Shown in pieces: positions 44,449 to 54,018 of a stretch of DNA of 64,000 bases. Source of the stretch: Paenibacillus sp. GSMTC-2017 (lineage in GTDB: Bacteria; Bacillota; Bacilli; Paenibacillales; Paenibacillaceae); NCBI RefSeq assembly GCF_016019935.1, contig NZ_JAECMT010000002.1:434001-498000 (forward strand), read 5' to 3'. Each line of letters begins with the position of its first letter. Within the stretch, counting starts at the first letter, position 1. The translations under genes and the position numbers were made by a program. The notes below the pieces were generated by a model that did not search any database, was not told the DNA's origin, and saw only the letters and a program-made list of their open reading frames with translations.

Positions 44449-44474
44449 GTACGAAATCAACGCTTCATTTGTTA

Positions 44475-44882
44475 TTATTTAACTCTGTTTAGACTATCTT
44501 CTTCTACAATCTTCTCAGCAGGTTTGAAATGAACATCATGGATATGAACATTCACTTCTACTACATGAAGACCAGTCATCATCTCAATAGAACGTTTCAC
44601 ATTCGCTTGAATTGCTGAAGCAACCTCAGGAATTTTGTTACCATACTCAACGATGATAGATACGTCTACCGCAGCTTCTCTTTGACCTACTTCAACCTTA
44701 ACACCTTTAGACAAGTTTTTGCGACCAAGCAATTCGGCAATACCGCCTGCAAGTCCACCACTCATCCCTGCTACGCCTTCCACCTCAACTGCAGCAAGTC
44801 CAGCAATAACTTCAATCACTTCAGGTGCAATCTGAATCGTACCGATTTCTGTTTTTTCGTAGTCAGCAGCTATCGTACTCAT
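44475..44882 (-). CDS. Asp23/Gls24 family envelope stress protein
   Basis: 135 residues from the ATG at 44882 (GGGAGGTG ten bases upstream; the frame is open to 44924). Asp23 core: IGTIQIAPEVIEVIAGLAAVEVEGVAGMSGG, VDVSIIVEYGNKIPEVASAIQANVK and VVEVNVHIHDVHF. The B. subtilis member at this place is yqhY, next to accBC, where it affects acetyl-CoA carboxylase activity. Here amaP and DUF2273 follow. Confidence 0.93.
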   Translation of the reverse strand: MSTIAADYEKTEIGTIQIAPEVIEVIAGLAAVEVEGVAGMSGGLAGGIAELLGRKNLSKGVKVEVGQREAAVDVSIIVEYGNKIPEVASAIQANVKRSIEMMTGLHVVEVNVHIHDVHFKPAEKIVEEDSLNRVK

Positions 44883-44984
44883 GTTCGTTGTACACCTCCC
44901 TAATATTGCGTGCACTTGGCTCATGCCAAGTATTGATCCGCATCTTATTTCTATACTATAACATTCAGCTTGAAATATGACAAA

Positions 44985-46373
44985 CTATACAGACTTGTTC
45001 AAATCTCCGCTAATTGCCGCTTCCGGGGCATTAATATCATGCTCCTCCAGAAATTTAATGTCGAAATCGCCCTGCACAAATTTAGGATGATTAAGAAGCT
45101 TAAGATGAAATGGAATAGTTGTGCGAATTCCTTCGATTGCGAATTCAGATAAAGCACGTTTCATTCGTGCAATCGCTTCTTCACGTGTTCTTCCCCATAC
45201 AATAAGCTTAGCGATCATCGAATCATAGTGAGGAGAAATCGTATAGCCAGGATAAACAGCGCTATCTACACGTACACCTGCACCACCTGGTGGCAAATAA
45301 AAAGGAATATGACCAGGTGAAGGCATGAAATTACGTTCCGAATCTTCAGCATTAATACGACACTCTATGGACCAGCCATTGATTGTAAGATCTTCTTGCT
45401 TAAAGGAAAGCGGATTGCCTTCCGCAACACTAATCATTTCCTTAATCAAGTCCACATTCGTAATCATCTCAGTTACAGGATGTTCTACTTGGATACGAGT
45501 ATTCATCTCCATAAAGTAGAACTCTCCATCCTGCCCAAGCAAAAATTCTAATGTGCCTGCACCAGAGTATTGTACTGCGAGTGCAGCACGTACTGCAGCT
45601 TGGCCCATCTTTTGGCGCATTTCAGGAGATAATACTGGACAAGGAGCTTCCTCAACCAGCTTTTGTCTTCTACGCTGTACAGAACAATCACGTTCGAACA
45701 AATGTACAGCATTACCATGCTTGTCCGCCATAATTTGAATCTCAACATGCTTCATGCCAGTCAAATATTTCTCCAAATATACGCCAGCATTACCAAACGC
45801 TTTTTGGGCTTCTTGTTGTGCTGTCGTTATTTGCGTAATAAGAGACTCTTCATCTTCAGCAATACGGATACCTTTGCCTCCGCCGCCTGCAGTTGCTTTG
45901 ATAATAACGGGATAACCGATTTCTCTTGCAACAATGATTGCATCGTCCATGTTTTCAACTAAGCCATCAGAACCTGGAATAATTGGCACGTTTGCTGTTT
46001 TCATTGTCAGCTTAGCGACCGCTTTATCCCCCATCTTACTAATTGCTTCCGGAGAAGGACCTATAAAAGTAATATTACAGGATTCACAGATTTCAGCGAA
46101 ATCAGCATTCTCAGCGAGGAAACCATAGCCAGGATGAATAGCATCACATTCTGTAATCGTAGCAACGCTCATTATATTGGTTAAATTTAAATAGCTATCT
46201 TTAGATGCGGTGGGCCCGATGCAATAGGCTTCGTCTGCTAGACGAACATGAAGCGAATCACGGTCTGCTTCAGAATAAACGGCTACTGTACCGATTCCAA
46301 GTTCACGACAAGCGCGAATAATCCGCACTGCGATCTCACCACGGTTTGCAATTAATATTTTTTGGAATTTCAC
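44985..46373 (-). CDS. accC: Acetyl-CoA carboxylase biotin carboxylase subunit
   Basis: 462 residues, slightly longer than usual (about 450) because of a C-terminal tail. Carboxylates biotin on AccB with ATP and bicarbonate. Starts [25 protein letters not shown]-grasp glycine loop [27 protein letters not shown] holds the metal and catalytic residues. The start is GTG at 46373 after AAGGGG. Confidence 0.96.
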   Translation of the reverse strand: MKFQKILIANRGEIAVRIIRACRELGIGTVAVYSEADRDSLHVRLADEAYCIGPTASKDSYLNLTNIMSVATITECDAIHPGYGFLAENADFAEICESCNITFIGPSPEAISKMGDKAVAKLTMKTANVPIIPGSDGLVENMDDAIIVAREIGYPVIIKATAGGGGKGIRIAEDEESLITQITTAQQEAQKAFGNAGVYLEKYLTGMKHVEIQIMADKHGNAVHLFERDCSVQRRRQKLVEEAPCPVLSPEMRQKMGQAAVRAALAVQYSGAGTLEFLLGQDGEFYFMEMNTRIQVEHPVTEMITNVDLIKEMISVAEGNPLSFKQEDLTINGWSIECRINAEDSERNFMPSPGHIPFYLPPGGAGVRVDSAVYPGYTISPHYDSMIAKLIVWGRTREEAIARMKRALSEFAIEGIRTTIPFHLKLLNHPKFVQGDFDIKFLEEHDINAPEAAISGDLNKSV

Positions 46374-46420
46374 GTAGGAACCCCTTTCAGACGACAGTTT
46401 CCCAATTGGGAATGAAAGTT

Positions 46421-46921
46421 TTAGTCCGCTTTAACAAGAAACAGCGGCTGGCCATATTCAACTAATTGACCATTAGAGACCAATACTTCAACGATCTCAC
46501 CTTTAACTTCTGCTTCTAGTTCATTCATAAGCTTCATCGCTTCCAAAATACAAACGACGGACTTCTCTTGTACACGGTCACCCGACTTAACGAAAGGACC
46601 TGATTCAGGAGTCGGTGAACTGTAGAAAGTACCGACCATAGGCGAAACGATCTGATGAAGATCTGCTGCCGGAGCTTTAACCGGAACCGCTTCTTGAACA
46701 GCTGGCTGCGCGCTTGTTACAACGGCTGGCTGCTGCTGAGCAACAGGAAACGGAGTTTGTGAATATGTATGCGTAATTGGAGACGCTTGCACATTCACCA
46801 CTTCGGTTTTACCTGGTTTACGGATATGCAGACGTGCTCCTTCGTTTTCAATTTCGAGCTCCTGAACGGATGTTTGATCAACCAATTTGATCAATTCTTT
46901 AATCTCGCTCAACTTGAACAT
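46421..46921 (-). CDS. accB: Acetyl-CoA carboxylase biotin carboxyl carrier protein
   Basis: 166 residues from the ATG at 46921 (GGAG upstream). N-terminal segment [16 protein letters not shown], an Ala/Pro/Val/Gln-rich linker (residues about 45-85), then the biotinyl domain with the modified lysine in [16 protein letters not shown]. Heads the accBC pair, directly after the spoIIIA terminator. Confidence 0.96.
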   Translation of the reverse strand: MFKLSEIKELIKLVDQTSVQELEIENEGARLHIRKPGKTEVVNVQASPITHTYSQTPFPVAQQQPAVVTSAQPAVQEAVPVKAPAADLHQIVSPMVGTFYSSPTPESGPFVKSGDRVQEKSVVCILEAMKLMNELEAEVKGEIVEVLVSNGQLVEYGQPLFLVKAD

Positions 46922-47081
46922 GAACGTAATCACTCCTCTTCTTCACATAACGTTAAACATTATATCATAAATGTGCGACAAGACGAATCATTTTTTATAC
47001 AAGCTATTTATTAGCAAAATACTGCACGATCCGCCTCGCAAAGTTCGTCAGAAATTGTTGTATATTAACACAATTATAGCG

Positions 47082-47126
47082 AAAAAACTCCGTTCGAAGC
47101 GGCGTAAAGCCGGTTACGAACGGAGT
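47082..47126 (-). terminator. Terminator of the spoIIIA operon
   Basis: ACTCCGTTCG/CGAACGGAGT with an inner GC-rich stem (47087-47126), followed on the minus strand by six T. Confidence 0.88.
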
Positions 47127-47148
47127 CTTCTACAATGCCCAATATTTT

Positions 47149-47766
47149 CTATGGTACTGGAACGTATTGTACAGAAACTTGATCAGCGCCCACTTCCATC
47201 ACGGTCATTACTTGATCAATAATGCTTGCAGCTTCTTTCTTTTCGAGCTTATCGCTTGTAACAACTACTTTAAATCTTTCGTTTTCTTCTTCAGAAATAA
47301 GCGCTATTTTATATTGCTCCATTAAAGTTGACTCCAAATTTTTAATACGGACGATCTTCTCTTCGAGCTCTGCAATTTGAGTTGAAGCTGCAGCCGATTC
47401 ATCTTGTTTAACATTTACATTTGCTAATACTGACATTATTTTATCGTTAGCTTCCGCATAACTTTTTTCTCGTTTTGCTAACAACTCACTGAAGTATCCG
47501 CCTTCAGCAAAGCCTTCTTGCTCCAATTGCTTAAGCACCTGCTGATTAACTTCGCTAACCTCATTACTACCTTCAACTTTCACAACCTCATCAATGACTA
47601 CTTCCGCCCCGTTTCCTGTCGCCTCTGTTACATTTTGTTCGGGTGTAGTGCTACCTGAAAGTTTGTCAGCATCATTTAAATCTTGAGTGAACAAATAATA
47701 AGCAGATAATACCACCATCAAGCTAAGCATAGATACAAGCCAAATTGTTTGTCTTTTTGTGTTCAT
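47149..47766 (-). CDS. spoIIIAH: Stage III sporulation protein AH
   Basis: 205 residues. One N-terminal membrane helix (TIWLVSMLSLMVVLSAYYLF), a Glu/Asn-rich linker, then the YscJ-like ring domain (ANVNVKQDESAAASTQIAELEEKIVRIKNLE, VVTSDKLEKKEAASIIDQVM). In the mother-cell membrane it meets SpoIIQ to form the channel to the forespore. The ATG at 47766 follows GGAGGA. Confidence 0.94.
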   Translation of the reverse strand: MNTKRQTIWLVSMLSLMVVLSAYYLFTQDLNDADKLSGSTTPEQNVTEATGNGAEVVIDEVVKVEGSNEVSEVNQQVLKQLEQEGFAEGGYFSELLAKREKSYAEANDKIMSVLANVNVKQDESAAASTQIAELEEKIVRIKNLESTLMEQYKIALISEEENERFKVVVTSDKLEKKEAASIIDQVMTVMEVGADQVSVQYVPVP

Positions 47767-47821
47767 AAGTAATTCCTCCTCAAATTTTTGTGAAACAAAA
47801 ATGACTTCGTAAGTATCGATT

Positions 47822-48451
47822 TTATTGCTTACTCGGCACTACAGAAATTCGGTTAATCGGTACATCAACACCCTTTTCTATTGCATTAACAATTAGTCTT
47901 CTAACCATGGCGTTTTCTGCACCTTTGGCAACGATAATGACGCCGCGAATTTTGGGATTGATCGTTTTAGTAACGATTGGTTTTTGATCACCAGATACTT
48001 CATTCAAAACAACTTGGCCATCTTTTCCAATCGATGTAATGTGTCTCACCCCTCCATTTGGATCATTTTCATCTGTGATCGTCTGCGTCTCCTGTCTATG
48101 TCTTTCGACAACGATTTCCTCAGTTGATTCAACCGTTACCATTACGTCAACAGTACCGACTCCAACGATCTTTTCCAAAATTTCCTTCATTCGTGCCTCT
48201 AGCGTTCCTTCAATCGATTCAAAAGGAGAGTTCGAAGTGTTTCCCTTATTCAAGGATTCCTCAACTTTTGGCGGCGGATTGTTTTGCTGCATGGAAGGTT
48301 CTACTCCTCGAAAGGGTAGGAATGAATTTAAGAGCATAAGACCAGCTCCGATCCCTCCTACAATAAGAAGTATTCTAAGTGTTCTAACACGTTTCGGCCC
48401 ACTAGGACCACCGCCGATAGCTGACTCTAATCCTTCCAACCATTTAGCCAT
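47822..48451 (-). CDS. spoIIIAG: Stage III sporulation protein AG
   Basis: 209 residues from the ATG at 48451 (GGAGGAGG upstream; the frame is open to 48475). One membrane helix (TLRILLIVGGIGAGLMLLNSF) then a ring-building domain (LEARMKEILEKIVGVGTVDVMVTVEST, PKIRGVIIVAKGAENAMVRRLIVNAIE). Forms the large ring of the feeding-tube channel. Confidence 0.94.
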   Translation of the reverse strand: MAKWLEGLESAIGGGPSGPKRVRTLRILLIVGGIGAGLMLLNSFLPFRGVEPSMQQNNPPPKVEESLNKGNTSNSPFESIEGTLEARMKEILEKIVGVGTVDVMVTVESTEEIVVERHRQETQTITDENDPNGGVRHITSIGKDGQVVLNEVSGDQKPIVTKTINPKIRGVIIVAKGAENAMVRRLIVNAIEKGVDVPINRISVVPSKQ

Positions 48452-48480
48452 TCCAATCCTCCTCCTTCCCTTCATCTTCG

Positions 48481-49206
48481 TTATTTCGGAACACTTTGGT
48501 CCGTACGTTGACGGATTAAAATATTTTTTTTATGAACGCCCCAGCCTTGTGCTAGCACGCCCTGAATGGCGATTGTTTCCGCCTTATTCACTAGGATATA
48601 ACCTTGTTCCTCAGCTTGCTTCTCTGGCTCACTCTTAGTTGTAGATCCTACTTCAATGCTATTAATCTCTATATTTACTGCTACAGGTGCAACAGCCTTT
48701 ATACTAGTTTCCCCTTGTTCTACAGATCCACTAGGCACAGGGGCCTTTAATGTAACGGTGATTGCCCCTATATCAGGAGTTGGCTCCCCTTGGCCTTGCT
48801 TTTTCCATACCAGTTCGACATTAATGGATTCAACTTTGTTTTCTGTTTGCTGTTCTATTTCCTTCTGCATCGCTTCTTCTAGAGTAAGCTTCGTAATTCT
48901 AGCTGCTTCTTGATTACGCTTGTCTCGAATTTCGTTTGCTCTACTTTGTATTTCTTCGAGACTAGGCATCTTAATGTCTTTTTCCATCGCTTGTTCGTTC
49001 CATATTTCCATCCCAGCATCCAATCGTGCACTCATATCAGCCTGGAAAAGACGAAGAATTGGCGATAGAATCGTAAGTAGAATAAGTAGACCAATGACAA
49101 GTCGTGCATACCGTTGCATCGCTTTGTTTGGCAGCAACAACTCAACAAGAACGGCAAGTAGAATGACTGCGATAATGTCACTAAGCCAATCACTTAACCA
49201 AACCAT
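48481..49206 (-). CDS. spoIIIAF: Stage III sporulation protein AF
   Basis: 241 residues from the ATG at 49206 (GGAGGTGAG nine bases upstream; frame open to 49242). Two N-terminal membrane helices (IIAVILLAVLVELLLP, YARLVIGLLILLTILSPIL) and a soluble ring-like domain. Starts WLSDWLSDIIAV, typical of the family. Confidence 0.92.
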   Translation of the reverse strand: MVWLSDWLSDIIAVILLAVLVELLLPNKAMQRYARLVIGLLILLTILSPILRLFQADMSARLDAGMEIWNEQAMEKDIKMPSLEEIQSRANEIRDKRNQEAARITKLTLEEAMQKEIEQQTENKVESINVELVWKKQGQGEPTPDIGAITVTLKAPVPSGSVEQGETSIKAVAPVAVNIEINSIEVGSTTKSEPEKQAEEQGYILVNKAETIAIQGVLAQGWGVHKKNILIRQRTDQSVPK

Positions 49207-49264
49207 CACATTTAGCTCACCTCCCAAAGTTTTGCGGAGCAAAACTTACTCTTCTATTCTTTAC

Positions 49265-50488
49265 TCAGCGGACCATAATAGCTGCATTGCCAGCTGTCAA
49301 AATGATCGTTACCGCCAAAAAGAACATGAGACTTACAGCAGCTAATGCGGCGAAAACATAGATCATTGTTTTTCCAATCGTCTGCAAGCATCCTACTATT
49401 GGAGAATCACCTAACGGTTGCATAATTGCTGCCGAGATGTTGTAAATAAGTGCGAGCGTTAATATTTTTAACGCTGGGAAAGCACTCAAAAATAAAAGAA
49501 TAATTACACCAGCTAAACCGATTGCGTTTTTTGCAAGCATAGATGCCGAGATTACAGTATCAGCAGCATCAGAGAACATTCTCCCCACGACTGGAACAAA
49601 GTTACCTGTAACGAACTTTGCAGTTCGAAGCGTCACCCCATCCGTTACAGCCCCCGTTGCACCTTGAACGGAAATTACTCCAAGAAATATTGTTAGTAGT
49701 ATACCGAGCAAACCAACTGCGATCGTCCTTAATAGATTAGCAAGTTGTGTCACTTTAAACTTCTCCGACAACGCGCTAGCGATATGAAGAACGGCAGAGA
49801 AGAACAACAACGGAAATACAATCGTATAGATGACTGTTCCAACGATATGAATCATAAAGATGATAAGTGGATGTAGAACTGAGACGGTTATTAAACTTCC
49901 CATTGAAGCAAGTAATGTAAGTAAGAGTGGTACCATGGCAAGCATAAAAGTAATCATATTTTCTATCGCTTCTCTCGCATAACCAATCGCGACATGAAAG
50001 CTATTAACTGCTATGATGACAAGCACCATATATGTGATGGAATAAGCAACTTTGCTAATCGTATTTCTTTCAAAAGCATTTTGCAGCGTCTCCAGCACCA
50101 TGCTAAACACGGTAAGCATAATGATTGTGACGAGCAATTTGCCATTATAGAGCACCTCATGCCACAAATAACGTAGTAAGCCTTGAAAGACGTCCGCTAG
50201 CTTCATGCCGCCGCCCGGCATTATCATTTGACTAAAGCTTGGAACACCTTGATCCGGGAAATATCCACCGTACTCATCGCGGAGCTTGTTCCAATAATTT
50301 TCGACTGGTTCTGTCTCAAGGACACCAAGCTGTTCCTTAGTTAACTCTTCTGCTGTTGGTGTTGTAGTTACGCCACTTGGTTCACCTTCTGCCTTGCTAA
50401 TAGAGGTCATAAATGAGAAACAAAACACAGCTACAAACAGGAATAGCATCATCTTAGCTCTGCCTCGCACGTCACCTGACGGCATCAT
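49265..50488 (-). CDS. spoIIIAE: Stage III sporulation protein AE
   Basis: 407 residues. A signal-like start, a soluble part (FPDQGVPSFSQMIMPGGGMKLADVFQGLLRYLWHE) and about seven membrane helices, the longest membrane protein of the channel. The frame opens with TTG at 50497 within the spoIIIAD stop, but the ATG at 50488 has GGGGAG nine bases upstream. Confidence 0.94.
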   Translation of the reverse strand: MMPSGDVRGRAKMMLFLFVAVFCFSFMTSISKAEGEPSGVTTTPTAEELTKEQLGVLETEPVENYWNKLRDEYGGYFPDQGVPSFSQMIMPGGGMKLADVFQGLLRYLWHEVLYNGKLLVTIIMLTVFSMVLETLQNAFERNTISKVAYSITYMVLVIIAVNSFHVAIGYAREAIENMITFMLAMVPLLLTLLASMGSLITVSVLHPLIIFMIHIVGTVIYTIVFPLLFFSAVLHIASALSEKFKVTQLANLLRTIAVGLLGILLTIFLGVISVQGATGAVTDGVTLRTAKFVTGNFVPVVGRMFSDAADTVISASMLAKNAIGLAGVIILLFLSAFPALKILTLALIYNISAAIMQPLGDSPIVGCLQTIGKTMIYVFAALAAVSLMFFLAVTIILTAGNAAIMVR

Positions 50489-50493
50489 ACTGG

Positions 50494-50898
50494 TCAACTC
50501 CCCGCCGGCAACAATCCGATGACTGTCTCGACAATGACGCTAATAATCGGGATTGCCATGACGAGAATGAATACTTTGCCGGCAAATTCAATTTTCGAGG
50601 CGATGCTTTCTTGCCCAGCATCTCTTACAATTTGTGCACCAAACTCAGCGATATATGCGATGCCAATTATTTTCAAAACCGTCTTTAAGTAGATCGAAGG
50701 TATGCCTGATCGAGTGGCCAAATCCTCCAAAACGGTAATAACAGCTTCAATCTTTCCTATAACAAAAAGGAATATGAATAAACCTGTGAAAGCCGCTAGT
50801 AGAAAAGCGAACATCGGCTTTTGCTCTTTGACGACCAAAATGAGTACAGTTGCCATCAAGCCGATACCGACAATTTGAATAATTTCCACTTCGTTCAC
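50494..50898 (-). CDS. spoIIIAD: Stage III sporulation protein AD
   Basis: 134 residues. Starts EIIQIVGIGLMATVLILVVKEQKPMFAFLL with several helices. GTG at 50898 directly follows the spoIIIAC stop; the GTG at 50889 with AGGTGA ahead is an alternative start. Confidence 0.94.
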   Translation of the reverse strand: MNEVEIIQIVGIGLMATVLILVVKEQKPMFAFLLAAFTGLFIFLFVIGKIEAVITVLEDLATRSGIPSIYLKTVLKIIGIAYIAEFGAQIVRDAGQESIASKIEFAGKVFILVMAIPIISVIVETVIGLLPAGS

Positions 50899-51102
50899 CT
50901 ACTGGAACAAAAAGATCGTTTTGATTTCTTGGAACAATTCATTGAGCATCCGAACGACCATAAACAAGACGACCACAAATCCAATCACTGTAACCCAATG
51001 CGCCATATCTTCCTTTCCCATCTGTTTAAGAACAGAATGAATCATGGCGATAATGATGCCGATTCCAGCGATTTGAAATATAGCGCTAACATCGATATTC
51101 AT
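50899..51102 (-). CDS. spoIIIAC: Stage III sporulation protein AC
   Basis: 67 residues, two membrane helices, starting MNIDVSAIFQIAGIGIIIAMIHSVLKQMGKED, the invariant family start. Likely part of the membrane base of the channel. Confidence 0.95.
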   Translation of the reverse strand: MNIDVSAIFQIAGIGIIIAMIHSVLKQMGKEDMAHWVTVIGFVVVLFMVVRMLNELFQEIKTIFLFQ

Positions 51103-51117
51103 AAGAAGCGCACCCTC

Positions 51118-51633
51118 TTACACCATCAAAATGACGATCAGTACAGCGAACAGCACTCCGAGACTTTTCCACATTTTCTCATATCGACCCTGATCGTCTC
51201 TCGCTGCATCTTCTTCAGCTTTAAGCTGTAACAATGCCAGTCGCAAATGCTTCATCTGATCTTCTTTATCACTAATACCAAGCGTAGATCCAAGCCGAAG
51301 AATGACTGACTGCTCATTACTTTTCATTGACGTTTCTCCCCAATGGGATCGAACCGCTTCTCCCCAACTCTCTTGAAAAGAAAGTCCTTCTGCTTTCCAT
51401 ACTCCAGCAGCCGCTGCTCTTAACATGGATGCAATTGGCTCTGTGGAAGCTTCTGCCGTCCTCTCTAAAGCTTCTGGGAGCGGTGTATGTCCATAACCAA
51501 TTTCGGTCTCTAGTCGTTGTAGTGCATGAGCTAGTTGCTTCAACTGTTTCGGACGTTCTGAGAAGCGAGCTGCTTGTTGAAAACCTATCAATGTGCCAGC
51601 AATTATAATGAGGACTGCCCCAATCAACTTCAT
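51118..51633 (-). CDS. spoIIIAB: Stage III sporulation protein AB
   Basis: 171 residues with helices at both ends, the second near the C terminus (LGVLFAVLIVILMV). Central GYGHTPLPEALERTA and LRLGSTLGISDKEDQMKHL match the family. ATGA overlap with spoIIIAA. Confidence 0.95.
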   Translation of the reverse strand: MKLIGAVLIIIAGTLIGFQQAARFSERPKQLKQLAHALQRLETEIGYGHTPLPEALERTAEASTEPIASMLRAAAAGVWKAEGLSFQESWGEAVRSHWGETSMKSNEQSVILRLGSTLGISDKEDQMKHLRLALLQLKAEEDAARDDQGRYEKMWKSLGVLFAVLIVILMV

Positions 51634-52670
51634 AAATCATCAACTCGATTTCGCCCTGTAAAGCTAAGTGATCCTTGTGCTTGCGACAATTCCCTACCCT
51701 TTGCTGATGAAGTTCCCGTATTCGAACCGACACTAATAATACGATGCATAATGCCGTCATTCGTACGCTTTAACTCCACAATTTGAGCAAACGTACCGTC
51801 CTGAATCAACTTTTGCAATTCTGGTCGTCCTTTAGCATCATGAACATCAAAGGCATGTGCTGTTGCAATTACACTTACACCAGCATGACTTGCTTCTTGA
51901 ATGGCATCAGCATCTTCTGGCCGACCAATCTCATCGACAATCAATACCTCTGGTGACATAGAACGAAGTAGCATCATCATTCCTTCTGCTTTGGGACAAG
52001 CATCCATTACATCTGTACGCGGACCAACATCAAAAGTCGGGATACCTCGAACACACGCTGCGATTTCTGATCTCTCATCAACGATGCCTACTTTTTTTCC
52101 ACCATTACTGTTCGTGTTACTGCCTGTCCATAGACCGTAACTAATCGATCTAGCGATGTCTCTAATTAGTGTCGTTTTACCTTGCTGAGGAGGTGCCAGT
52201 ATAAGTGTTGAGTTGACTGTCCCCCTCGTTCGATCAATCAGCTTTGGCATAAGATGACTTGCTGCACCGATAACTTCTCGAGCGATTCGGATATTAAAAC
52301 CTCCAATATCTCGAATCCCTCTTACCGTCCCACTGTCTAAAATCGTCCTGCCAGCAAGTCCAATTCGATGACCTCCAGAAACGGTAATATATCCTCTGCG
52401 AAGTTCCTCTTCCATTGCGTATAACGAATAATTGGTAATACGTTCGAGCAACTTCCGACAATGCTCCGCTGTTGGCTTAAACGCCCCTTCTGACAGCACT
52501 TTCAACGAACCGTCAACTCCAATAAATTTGGATGCTCCCTGGAATGAAACTTCCAATGGGCGCTCCTCCCTTATTCGAATTTCTTCTAGTGTCCCTTTGA
52601 CATCAACAGGGAGCATATCAAGCAGCCTCTTCACCTCTAGCGGCAACAAATGCGAAACTTGGGATAGCAT
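51630..52670 (-). CDS. spoIIIAA: Stage III sporulation protein AA, ATPase
   Basis: 346 residues. Secretion-type ATPase that powers the SpoIIIA-SpoIIQ channel. Walker A LILAPPQQGKTTLIRDIAR, then IVDERSEIAAC, and Walker B PEVLIVDEIGRPEDA. The ATG at 52670 follows AGGGAG. First gene of spoIIIAA-AH; a sigma-E-like promoter lies upstream. Confidence 0.96.
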   Translation of the reverse strand: MLSQVSHLLPLEVKRLLDMLPVDVKGTLEEIRIREERPLEVSFQGASKFIGVDGSLKVLSEGAFKPTAEHCRKLLERITNYSLYAMEEELRRGYITVSGGHRIGLAGRTILDSGTVRGIRDIGGFNIRIAREVIGAASHLMPKLIDRTRGTVNSTLILAPPQQGKTTLIRDIARSISYGLWTGSNTNSNGGKKVGIVDERSEIAACVRGIPTFDVGPRTDVMDACPKAEGMMMLLRSMSPEVLIVDEIGRPEDADAIQEASHAGVSVIATAHAFDVHDAKGRPELQKLIQDGTFAQIVELKRTNDGIMHRIISVGSNTGTSSAKGRELSQAQGSLSFTGRNRVDDL

Positions 52671-52709
52671 ACTTCAATCACTCCCTTATGATTGTCTAAC
52701 GTCCATACA

Positions 52710-52737
52710 TATTTATGCTTGTCTGCTGAAAATATGA
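52710..52737 (-). promoter_or_regulatory. Candidate sigma-E promoter for spoIIIA
   Basis: TCATATT, 13 bases, CATAAATA on the minus strand. The -35 is an exact match; the -10 has CATA plus partial agreement, and the spacing is one base short of usual. It stands 40 bases ahead of spoIIIAA, known to be mother-cell expressed. Confidence 0.5.
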
Positions 52738-52771
52738 CATTCTATTTTGTTATTACTAGATTTACAATCTA

Positions 52772-53038
52772 TTATTTTTTCAATATGCCAATCATCAAAC
52801 ATATAACACCAACAGCTACCCATATAAACTTCGAAACAGATAACTTATCGGACAAGCCAACTAGTCCAATTGTCGTCGTTGCTATTAGAATTAATGGTCC
52901 AATTAAAGCAAGTGAAGAATTAACGACTAGCGCCTTCTCTATATCATTCATACGGAGCATGATTAGCGCTGCACATATTTCAATACTGCCAGAGAGCATT
53001 CGAAGCATTACCATACTTAAAACGATTTTGTTAAGCAC
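52772..53038 (-). CDS. yqhV: YqhV/DUF2619 family membrane protein
   Basis: 88 residues from GTG at 53038 (AAGGAGG ten bases upstream; frame open to 53086). Three helices with the core MVMLRMLSGSIEICAALIMLRMNDIEKALVVNSSLALIGP, matching B. subtilis YqhV, which also precedes spoIIIAA. Function unknown; position hints at a sporulation role. Confidence 0.88.
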   Translation of the reverse strand: MLNKIVLSMVMLRMLSGSIEICAALIMLRMNDIEKALVVNSSLALIGPLILIATTTIGLVGLSDKLSVSKFIWVAVGVICLMIGILKK

Positions 53039-53229
53039 ATTCCATAAGCCTCCTTTCTGATTTACACATTTCTTATCTATATGCATGCTTGTCTTACATT
53101 CATACCGGACACCTGCCTACATAACGCAGCATATAGTGGATTATTGATCTTTCATGTAATCGGATGAGAAGATTAGTACGAAGCGCACAGTTAATCGATC
53201 AAATGATTGAAGAAAGAAGGAATATAAAT

Positions 53230-53943
53230 ATGCATGTCCAGGTGATTTCCAGCGTGAATGAATCCTGTTCCGCGAAGTTTCATCACAAGACAGCGATCGT
53301 CATCGATGTGCTGCGTGCAACAAGTACGATTGTAACGGCACTTTCAGCTGGAGCTAAATGTGTTGTCCCTGCTGAGACAGTGATGGATGCGCGAGCGATG
53401 CAACTTCCTGGCGATGTGCTGGGAGGAGAGCGGTTTTGCCGAAAAATAGCCGGCTTCGACCTTGGCAATTCACCGAATGAATATACACAGCAAACTGTTG
53501 GAGGCCGTAAAGTCATTCTGACAACAACGAACGGAACACGCGGCATTCACAAATCAATGCGAGCTGATCACATTATAGTCGCATCATTATTGAACGCTGA
53601 TGCTTGTGCAAGGTCTGCTTTAGAGCTACGTAGAGACATTGTTATTTTATGTGCAGGAAGTCACGATGATTTCGCGATTGAAGATGGTTTATGTGCAGGA
53701 CTTATATTGGATTGTTTAAAGAAGCAGAGTGGAATTCCCATTGATGTGGATGACTTCGGTCATGCGATGCACTCTCTTTACCGTGATCGATCAGAAATCG
53801 TCTTTGAAACACTGCTTAATAGCCAGTCCGGTAAACGACTGCAAAAAATTGGCTCACGTGGAGATATCGAGTCATGTGCTTCAATAAATACATTGAATCT
53901 TGTACCTTATTTAAGTGGTGACCAGCTAATCATACGCCATTAG
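53230..53943 (+). CDS. comB: 2-phosphosulfolactate phosphatase
   Basis: 237 residues from the ATG at 53230 (AAGGA nine bases upstream; frame open to 53164). Removes phosphate from (2R)-phosphosulfolactate to give sulfolactate. Family landmarks: VIDVLRATSTIVTAL, LGGERFCRKIAGFDLGNSPNEY, LTTTNGTRGI and CAGSHDDFAIEDGLCAG. It diverges from yqhV-spoIIIA. Sulfolactate is a major solute of Bacillus spores, which suits this neighbourhood. The other genes of the route are not in the window. Confidence 0.92.
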   Translation: MHVQVISSVNESCSAKFHHKTAIVIDVLRATSTIVTALSAGAKCVVPAETVMDARAMQLPGDVLGGERFCRKIAGFDLGNSPNEYTQQTVGGRKVILTTTNGTRGIHKSMRADHIIVASLLNADACARSALELRRDIVILCAGSHDDFAIEDGLCAGLILDCLKKQSGIPIDVDDFGHAMHSLYRDRSEIVFETLLNSQSGKRLQKIGSRGDIESCASINTLNLVPYLSGDQLIIRH

Positions 53944-53961
53944 TCAATCCATAAAAGACGA

Positions 53962-53990
53962 AGAGGGTGCCCCTGATTGGGACACCCTCT
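53962..53990. terminator. Two-way terminator between comB and lysC
   Basis: AGAGGGTG-C-CCC and its complement around a 5-base loop; the genes converge here. T-rich flanks on both sides. Confidence 0.8.
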
Positions 53991-54018
53991 ACTTTATTAA
54001 TAAATGATTATTATTATA

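Noticed and set aside
48039..48638. A 199-codon plus-strand open frame.
   Set aside because: Shadow of spoIIIAG and spoIIIAF; the minus-strand genes have clear starts and family motifs.
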